A DNA stretch of 58,019 nt from assembly GCA_013287855.1 (NCBI GenBank), contig JABDCY010000004.1:1-58019 (forward strand), read 5' to 3'. Within the stretch, counting starts at the first letter, position 1, and every line of letters begins with the position of its first letter. Source of the stretch: Candidatus Babelota bacterium (GTDB lineage: Bacteria > Babelota > Babeliae > Babelales > Vermiphilaceae). Below are positions 52,548 to 58,019 of the stretch, piece by piece. Made by a program: the position numbers and the translations under genes. The notes beneath the pieces are model-generated. The model saw only the letters and a list, made by a program, of their open reading frames with translations. It did no database searches and had not been told where the DNA came from.

Positions 52548-53219
52548 ATGCAAGAATTTCAAAAAAATTCTCAACAAAAATCTGAAACACAACAAGGACT
52601 GCTCATTCCAGATCGTTATGTTGGATGGATAATTTCCAGCGTGATGATGCTGGTTTTTATTATTTTTATGACCGGTTATTTTTGGGGCAAAAAAAGAGCG
52701 CTTGAGGCATTTTGTGTGTCAACAGAGCGGGAATCATTGGCGGACCATATTTACGTGGCACTTTGCGGAACTCCTGCTGATGACAAAGAACCATCACCAA
52801 ATGAGCTTGATGATGAGGTTGTTGATGAACAAGAAAGTGAAGTTTCTTCTGTAGTCGCTGAAAACGGAACAACGCCATCAAATGCGATGGGGCAGCAAAG
52901 TTCAACGCCTGCTGGATCTCAAGCTTCACTACAAATCGCACATAATAAAGAGGACGAAGTCAATTATCATGCTGAACTCATTGGCTTTGGCACCATGCAG
53001 GGAGCAAAACGTTTTGCAGCACGCCTTGAAAAAAAACAAATGCCAGTAGTTATCAATAAGCGTGTAAGTCGCACTGCGCGTGGGCGCGTTGTAAATTGGT
53101 ATCAAGTTGTTACCACTGATTATAAAAATAAAGATGAATTGATCTCGTTTGTAAATATTGTAAAACAACAAGAACGGTTAAATGATGTTCGTATTGTAAC
53201 TAATACAGATCGATGCTAA
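52548..53219 (+). CDS. SPOR-domain membrane protein
   Basis: A 223-residue bitopic protein: cytoplasmic start, one membrane segment (GWIISSVMMLVFIIFMTGYF, about 27-46), an acidic Ser/Glu-rich linker and a C-terminal SPOR domain (about 139-215) beginning YHAELIGFG.MQGAKRFAARL and ending DVRIVT. SPOR domains bind denuded peptidoglycan at the division site. I chose ATG 52548, with AGGTGA eight bases upstream, over the track start at 52431, which overlaps miaA. Confidence 0.8.
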   Translation: MQEFQKNSQQKSETQQGLLIPDRYVGWIISSVMMLVFIIFMTGYFWGKKRALEAFCVSTERESLADHIYVALCGTPADDKEPSPNELDDEVVDEQESEVSSVVAENGTTPSNAMGQQSSTPAGSQASLQIAHNKEDEVNYHAELIGFGTMQGAKRFAARLEKKQMPVVINKRVSRTARGRVVNWYQVVTTDYKNKDELISFVNIVKQQERLNDVRIVTNTDRC

Positions 53220-53232
53220 GAAAGGTTGATGC

Positions 53233-55194
53233 ATGATTACGGAGATACGTAAAAGTTTTAAATCAAAATCGTACAAAATAATTTTGTGGGTTACCATATT
53301 TGCCTTAGCAGGCGTATTTAGCCTTCCACAGCTCATGCGGGATTTTGGTACCAAAATGTGGATTGTCGATGTTAATGGAGCACAAGTTCCCTATAGTGAT
53401 TTTGTGGTAAAAGCGCAGGCGCAAGAAATGCGAATTCAAATGTTGCGCCAACAATATGGTCAGCTTGCCGATATGTTGCTGCAATCACTTGGCGTAAGCG
53501 CGGATCCAAAAGTTTTTGCATTGCAAAATTTGATTAAAGATGAGCTGGTAACTGAAGTAGCAAATGCGAGCAATGTTAAAATAAGTCCAACATTTATCGC
53601 TGAAAAACTCAAGTCGCCGCAGTTTGTGCAACAGGAACTTTCTGATTTGGTCCCTATGTTTGTCATGGATCCGTATACCGGCATTAATACTCAGGCTTTG
53701 CGTGCCTATTTACAGCGCATGCGGATGTCGATGAGCGATTTTGAACAGAGCGTCGATAAAATATTAGAGCGGCGTATTGTTATGGACTTCTTGACCGGTG
53801 CTCTCTATGTTCCTGAATTTATTCTCAAAGAACGCTATATTGCTGATTTTGTAGCGAAGCGTTATTCCTTGATGCATTTTAATTTTGGCGATTATGTAAC
53901 CAAAGCAAAGGCAACACCAGCGACTGCTGAGCAACTTAAAGCATTTTATGATGAACAAAATAAGCTGGCCAAACGTTACTGGATTCCTGAACAACGTGAA
54001 GGCAAGGCATGGGCTTTTGATGCAGCTTCATACGGCCTTTCAGTTGATGACGATGCGATAGAATCTTATTACAATGCTCATAAAAAATCGGAATTTAGTG
54101 ATGCACCTGCGCAAATTCAAGTGCGCCGCATTCTCTTCAAGACAGAAAAAGGCTCAGATATGCAGGGGCTGCATGATAAAATGCAAAAAGCACGCGAAGA
54201 GCTGCTGAAAGATCCGTCGCAATTTGCACAAAAAGCAAAAGAATTATCGGAAGATAAAGAAACGGCTAAAAATGGTGGGTTAATGCCATTCTTTGCTCTC
54301 GGCACACAACACAAAGCACTCGATCGTGCAGCATTTTTACTACAAAATGATGGTGACATTTCAGAAGTTATTGGTACCGACGAAGGGGTAGAACTCCTGC
54401 AACGCGTCGCCAAGAAAGCCGCAAGCTACAAACCTTTGGCTGCAGTAAAAAAAGACATAGAAAAAATCGTAATCGCCAAAAAATTCAAAGAACAGTTTGC
54501 TCATGACATGCAACGCCTTGTTAACGCGCAGACGCTGGACCACGATTATTTGAATACCTTATTAAAGCGTACGGGTAAGCCAGAAGCTATCGCGTTGGCG
54601 GCAAAAGAAGATACGCCGCGTAGCCTAGCGATGTTTAAAATAAAGAAAGAGGGTGATTATTCTTTCTATGTCGCTGACAATAAAGGTTATTTGGTACAAG
54701 CCACACATATTAAAGATCGCTATTTGCCAGCGCTTGAGAATGCCCGAGATACCGTTGAACATGATTGGTTTGAAGAACAGGCGGTAAAGCTATTGCAGGC
54801 TGATCTGAAAAAGACCAAAGAAGCTGCTAAAGTAACCACGTTTGCGGATCTTAAAAATACCGTAAAAGCTACCATTGAACGTACAGAACCTATTAAGAGT
54901 AGTGATACTGAAGGACTTAAATATCTCCAACAAAAGGGGCTTCCTGTAGAAAAAATGCTGGCGCTGACAACTGTTGGTGGAGTAGCAGAAACGATGGTTG
55001 ATCTTGATGGCTATTTGATTCGGTTAGATGAGATTGAACCATTCAACGAGCAGGAGTTTACAGAAAAACGCAAAGAACTCATGAGCAAATTAAGCATGGA
55101 AAATGCTCGTATACTAGCTGAAGGTTTTGTTGCTTCTTTGAGGAGAAATGCTATAATCAATATCAATGAATCGTTGTTAAAAACTGGACAATAA
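53233..55194 (+). CDS. ppiD: PpiD/SurA-type peptidyl-prolyl isomerase
   Basis: A 653-residue periplasmic foldase anchored by one N-terminal membrane segment (about 17-33, IILWVTIFALAGVF). A SurA-like N-terminal domain precedes a parvulin-type rotamase domain near 290-400 (IQVRRILFKTEKG, then KNGGLMPFFALGTQH and VIGTDEGVELLQRV). The C terminus is helical and charged. The start has AAAGG upstream. It fits a helper for the many exported proteins in the window. Confidence 0.88.
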   Translation: MITEIRKSFKSKSYKIILWVTIFALAGVFSLPQLMRDFGTKMWIVDVNGAQVPYSDFVVKAQAQEMRIQMLRQQYGQLADMLLQSLGVSADPKVFALQNLIKDELVTEVANASNVKISPTFIAEKLKSPQFVQQELSDLVPMFVMDPYTGINTQALRAYLQRMRMSMSDFEQSVDKILERRIVMDFLTGALYVPEFILKERYIADFVAKRYSLMHFNFGDYVTKAKATPATAEQLKAFYDEQNKLAKRYWIPEQREGKAWAFDAASYGLSVDDDAIESYYNAHKKSEFSDAPAQIQVRRILFKTEKGSDMQGLHDKMQKAREELLKDPSQFAQKAKELSEDKETAKNGGLMPFFALGTQHKALDRAAFLLQNDGDISEVIGTDEGVELLQRVAKKAASYKPLAAVKKDIEKIVIAKKFKEQFAHDMQRLVNAQTLDHDYLNTLLKRTGKPEAIALAAKEDTPRSLAMFKIKKEGDYSFYVADNKGYLVQATHIKDRYLPALENARDTVEHDWFEEQAVKLLQADLKKTKEAAKVTTFADLKNTVKATIERTEPIKSSDTEGLKYLQQKGLPVEKMLALTTVGGVAETMVDLDGYLIRLDEIEPFNEQEFTEKRKELMSKLSMENARILAEGFVASLRRNAIININESLLKTGQ

Positions 55195-55226
55195 TTTCAA
55201 CAAGAAAATAATACGCAGGCTTTTAT

Positions 55227-56285
55227 ATGGCAAAACAATCAAGTTCTCATACTAAAGAGTTAGATTTAAAAAAGAAGGCTCTTGAGGTTACTTTTGCTCA
55301 GATCGACAAGCACTATGGTAATGGTGCGGTTATGTTGCTGGGCCAAGCCGCGGGAGGAAAAGTTGAGGCCATTTCTACCGGGTCGATTCTTATCGATCAG
55401 GCTATTGGCATTGGCGGATTCCCTATGGGCAGGATCGTAGAAATTTACGGACCTGAATCTTCTGGTAAAACAACTCTCGCGTTACATGGCATTGCACAAG
55501 CACAACAACGTGGTGGTATTTGCGCATTCATTGACGCTGAACACGCCTTAGATGCTGGTCATGCTGCACGACTTGGTGTTCGTGTTGATGATCTTATTAT
55601 TTCTCAACCTGATTATGGCGAACAGGCACTCGACATTGTTGATATGTTAGTGCGTTCTGGTGCCGTGGATATGATCGTTATCGATTCCGTAGCGGCGTTG
55701 GTACCAAAAGCTGAGCTTGAAGGCGATATGGGTGACACTCATGTTGGTTTACAAGCACGTCTTATGTCGCAAGCATTGCGCAAATTGACGCCAGTAGTAC
55801 ACAAATCAAAAACGGTGCTCATTTTCATTAACCAGATTCGTAATACCATTGGTGGTATGGCATTTGCCAGCAATGAAACCACAACAGGTGGCAAAGCATT
55901 AAAATTCTATGCATCATTGCGTCTTGATATCCGCAAAATAGCGACGCTTAAGAAAAATGATACTAATATTGGCAATCGCATCAGTGTTAAAGTTGTAAAG
56001 AACAAAATGGCTCCGCCATTTAAAAAAGTTGAGCTTGATCTTCTTTTTAATGAAGGAATCAGCAAGGAGCTTGAGTTGTTAGATGCTGCTCTTCATTATG
56101 GCATTATTAGCCAATCAGGTTCTTGGTTTGCAAGCAATGGCGAAAAATTCGCTCAAGGACGCGAACAGGCATTGCAGTATCTGAAGAGTAATAAAGAATT
56201 TGTGCAGACGATACTTGCGAAAGTACATGAAAGTCTTGCAGCAGGTAAAGTTGCTCAAAGCAATGAAGTTGAAGAAGAATTATAA
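55227..56285 (+). CDS. recA: Recombinase RecA
   Basis: Full-length RecA (352 aa). Walker [13 protein letters not shown] is near residue 75, with [13 protein letters not shown], the Walker [16 protein letters not shown], the L1/L2 loop parts [15 protein letters not shown] and [14 protein letters not shown], and the C-terminal domain. The start follows ppiD by 32 bases, and infC begins soon after the stop. Confidence 0.98.
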   Translation: MAKQSSSHTKELDLKKKALEVTFAQIDKHYGNGAVMLLGQAAGGKVEAISTGSILIDQAIGIGGFPMGRIVEIYGPESSGKTTLALHGIAQAQQRGGICAFIDAEHALDAGHAARLGVRVDDLIISQPDYGEQALDIVDMLVRSGAVDMIVIDSVAALVPKAELEGDMGDTHVGLQARLMSQALRKLTPVVHKSKTVLIFINQIRNTIGGMAFASNETTTGGKALKFYASLRLDIRKIATLKKNDTNIGNRISVKVVKNKMAPPFKKVELDLLFNEGISKELELLDAALHYGIISQSGSWFASNGEKFAQGREQALQYLKSNKEFVQTILAKVHESLAAGKVAQSNEVEEEL

Positions 56286-56310
56286 TTTTTTCTAGTTTAT
56301 AAGGACACTA

Positions 56311-56877
56311 ATACCCTTGAAAGAAAATAATAGTCATATAAAGAAAAATGCACCATCAGCGTTGATTAACGAAAAAATACGTTTTCCTCGTGTTCAATTA
56401 ATAACGGTTGATGGGCAAAATGTTGGTGTGGTCTCACGTGAAGAGATGTTGCGCTTAGCAGCTGAAGCTGGTCAAGATGCAGTGGTAATTGCTGAAGAAG
56501 GAGCGGCTGGTGTGCCAGTTGTTAAAATCATGGATTTTGGCAAGGCGCAATATGCTAAGAAAAAGAAGGTATCAGAAGCTAAAAAGAAACAAAAAGTGAT
56601 TCAGGTCAAAGAAATAAAAATGCGACCAAAGATTGCTGAACATGATTATCAAACCAAAATAAATCAAGGTATCGAGTTCATCAAAGAAGGCAAACGTCTT
56701 AAATTAACCCTCGAGTTTAAGGGACGTGAGCAAGCCACTATGCATGAACGCGGTACTGATTTTTTTGAAAAAATTAATAAAACGCTTGCCGAGCGAGGTC
56801 TGCTTGACTCCATTATGCAAGAGCATGATTCTGCCATGGGCAAAAATTGGTCGCGAATTTATTATTTAAAGAAATAA
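56311..56877 (+). CDS. infC: Translation initiation factor IF-3, probably starting at AUA
   Basis: IF-3 (186-188 aa) selects the initiator tRNA and start codon on the 30S subunit. Family motifs: NEKIRFPRVQLI, VVKIMDFGKAQYAKKKK, KEIKMRPKIAEHDYQTK and GREQATMHERG. No ATG is available at the expected start. TTG 56317 is possible, but AAGGA (56301-56305) is only well spaced for ATA at 56311 (5 bases). IF-3 genes of other bacteria often use AUU, AUC or AUA for self-regulation, so AUA is the better guess. Confidence 0.93.
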   Translation: MPLKENNSHIKKNAPSALINEKIRFPRVQLITVDGQNVGVVSREEMLRLAAEAGQDAVVIAEEGAAGVPVVKIMDFGKAQYAKKKKVSEAKKKQKVIQVKEIKMRPKIAEHDYQTKINQGIEFIKEGKRLKLTLEFKGREQATMHERGTDFFEKINKTLAERGLLDSIMQEHDSAMGKNWSRIYYLKK

Positions 56878-56897
56878 TTGTTAAATAGGGTAACATT

Positions 56898-57095
56898 ATG
56901 CCAAAAGTTAAGACAAAATCAGCCGCAAAAAAAAGATTTAAAAAGTTAAAAAGTGGATTGATTAAGCGAGCAAAGGCTTATCGCCGTCACTTACTTACCA
57001 AAAAAACGCGCAAAACAAAACGTGATCTGCGTCGTACGGCATACGTAAGCAGTGTTGATTACAATCATATTGCTCCGTTGATTCCATATAAGTAA
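56898..57095 (+). CDS. rpmI: Ribosomal protein L35
   Basis: A 65-residue basic protein with the L35 pattern [19 protein letters not shown], then [20 protein letters not shown] and the ending IAPLIPYK. It lies in the standard infC-rpmI-rplT order, 20 bases after infC. Confidence 0.97.
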   Translation: MPKVKTKSAAKKRFKKLKSGLIKRAKAYRRHLLTKKTRKTKRDLRRTAYVSSVDYNHIAPLIPYK

Positions 57096-57135
57096 ATAAA
57101 TTTCAGATGTTAGGTATTGATACTAAGGACATATA

Positions 57136-57483
57136 ATGAGTAGAGTTAAACGTGGTACGGTTACCAAATCTCGCCACAAACGTTTATTAAAAAAAACTAA
57201 AGGTTATTGGGGTCAGCGTAAGAATGTGGTAAAGCGCGCAAGTGAAACCTTGTTACGCGCTATGGCATTTGCTTACAAAGGTCGTAGATTAATAAAGCGC
57301 GACATGCGTTCTTTGTTCATTTCTCGTATTAAGGCAGGAGCCGAGCAAGCGGGACTTTCTTACAGCACCTTTACCGCCGGTCTTAAAAAAGCCAATGTTG
57401 AACTAAATAGAAAAATGTTGAGTCAGCTTGCGATTCATGATCCTGCAATTTTTGCGCAGATTGCTGATATTGCACGTGGATAA
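57136..57483 (+). CDS. rplT: Ribosomal protein L20
   Basis: A 115-residue L20. Motifs: SRVKRGTVTKSRHKRLLKKT near the start, KGYWGQRKNVVKRASETLLRA, then FISRIKAGAEQAGLSYS and ELNRKMLSQLAIHDP. It follows rpmI by 40 bases and completes the infC-rpmI-rplT operon. It normally assembles the large ribosomal subunit and represses its own operon. Confidence 0.97.
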   Translation: MSRVKRGTVTKSRHKRLLKKTKGYWGQRKNVVKRASETLLRAMAFAYKGRRLIKRDMRSLFISRIKAGAEQAGLSYSTFTAGLKKANVELNRKMLSQLAIHDPAIFAQIADIARG

Positions 57484-57492
57484 CCCCATTTC

Positions 57493-57522
57493 TTGACAGC
57501 GGTTATTCTAAGTTATTAGACT
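57493..57522 (+). promoter_or_regulatory. Candidate promoter of the coiled-coil-zapA operon
   Basis: TTGACA (57493-57498), an 18-base spacer and TAGACT (57517-57522), about 70 bases before the coiled-coil gene. A short hairpin (CCAATTT/AAATTGG) lies at 57552-57574 between the promoter and the start. Confidence 0.5.
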
Positions 57523-57594
57523 TGCACCGATACTGAAAATAGATGGGTCACCAATTTACATTATGCAAATTGGGGTAAAAAAAGGGGGAGTTGT

Positions 57595-57927
57595 ATGGAA
57601 GTACTAGGAGTACTTGAAAAAAAATTGGCAAGTCTTCTTGAATATGTGAATAAGTTAAAAATAGAAAACAGTGTGCTTATTCAAGAACGAGATCAGATAA
57701 AATCTGAACTTGCGACATTGCAGATAGACCATGCAAAGCTTGTCGAAATAAGCAGCAATCTAAAGGATGAAATTTCAACATTGAAAAATACGGTAGATAA
57801 TTTTGAAAATTCTATGCTGGAAACAAAAACAAGTATAGATGAATTTCAAGAAAAACAGGCGTTAACTAAGATGCTCGTAGACGATTTGATTGATAGTATC
57901 GATTCTCTTGTTGAGCAAGAGCAGTAA
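57595..57927 (+). CDS. Coiled-coil protein upstream of zapA, ZapB-like
   Basis: A 110-residue protein that is almost wholly a coiled coil (regular Leu/Ile heptads with LEYVNKLKIENSVLIQERD and LKDEISTLKNTV), without signal or membrane segment. In E. coli, ZapB is a shorter all-coiled-coil division protein that works with ZapA. The zapA gene starts 2 bases after this stop. GGGGG stands a few bases before the start. Function by position and shape only. Confidence 0.62.
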   Translation: MEVLGVLEKKLASLLEYVNKLKIENSVLIQERDQIKSELATLQIDHAKLVEISSNLKDEISTLKNTVDNFENSMLETKTSIDEFQEKQALTKMLVDDLIDSIDSLVEQEQ

Positions 57928-57929
57928 CC

Positions 57930-58019
57930 ATGAATGTTGAAACTAAACGCTATAAAGTAACCATTATGCGAGAGAGCTATTCTCTCATAAGTGATGAGGC
58001 CGAAGATACAATCTCCCGA
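57930..58019 (+). CDS. zapA: Cell division protein ZapA, 3' end cut by the window
   Basis: The frame opens at ATG 57930 and runs to the window edge (30 codons). The visible part, with YKVTIMRESYSLISDEAEDT, fits the ZapA start (a VTI..xxY.L.sDe pattern). ZapA bundles FtsZ filaments at the division site. It lies 2 bases after the coiled-coil gene, so both are translated together. Confidence 0.75.
   Translation, partial: MNVETKRYKVTIMRESYSLISDEAEDTISR

Overview
The window reads as chromosomal DNA of a small-genome, host-associated bacterium with a double-membrane envelope. The best guess is a member of the Dependentiae (TM6) or a similar intracellular parasite of protists. This rests on AT-rich DNA, a very high share of short lineage-specific proteins with signal peptides, and eukaryote-type repeat domains (WD40, ankyrin) carried on exported proteins, set among ordinary housekeeping genes. 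The placement is inferred from gene content; no 16S rRNA or other direct phylogenetic marker was compared.

Layout. 1-2529: gltX (5' cut by the window edge), a fabD homologue without its catalytic serine, and acpP. 2581-8053: unknown exported proteins, including two members of a large outer-membrane-like family; the third member is at 22853. 8452-14900: envelope and division genes (uppP-like, licD-like, ftsK, murF, rsmH). 15042-15460: spoVG and tRNA-Gln(UUG). 15723-21525: HAM1-type and Maf nucleotide pyrophosphatases, an exported metallo-beta-lactamase-fold hydrolase and several small exported or lipoprotein genes. 21587-22652: an unknown gene and a MerR/HspR-like regulator. 22853-29710: an outer-membrane-like protein, a 1168-residue exported protein with a polyproline tail, and an exported protein with a Josephin-like Cys/His/Asp arrangement. 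29733-33796: ychF, a small membrane protein, an S49 peptidase and a DUF2156/MprF-C-type enzyme. 33813-39418: a WD40 protein, an exported protein with an internal duplication, and dnaK. 40277-49823: a duplicated pair of tiny exported proteins, then a WD40-WD40-ankyrin operon lying between two flippase-like genes. 49921-58019: an unknown exported protein, carD, miaA, a SPOR protein, ppiD, recA, infC-rpmI-rplT, and a coiled-coil gene followed by zapA (cut by the window edge).

How it fits together. The housekeeping part covers translation (gltX, tRNA-Gln, miaA, infC, rpmI, rplT, rsmH, ychF), cell wall and division (murF, uppP, ftsK, SPOR, zapA), folding and stress (dnaK, hspR-like, ppiD) and recombination (recA). 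The accessory part is mostly exported proteins that could form the surface or act on a eukaryotic host. Convergent gene ends often share strong hairpin terminators, and several genes have near-consensus sigma-70 promoters.

The most interesting items are: the coupled WD40-WD40-ankyrin operon, whose two WD40 proteins begin with a possible Skp1/BTB-like domain; a perfect 50-bp palindrome upstream of it; the Josephin-like exported protease candidate; the polyproline protein; the serine-less FabD; a secreted ACP-like protein; and a MITE-like repeat present as two inverted copies about 32 kb apart. All functions are assigned by reading the sequence; no database search was run.
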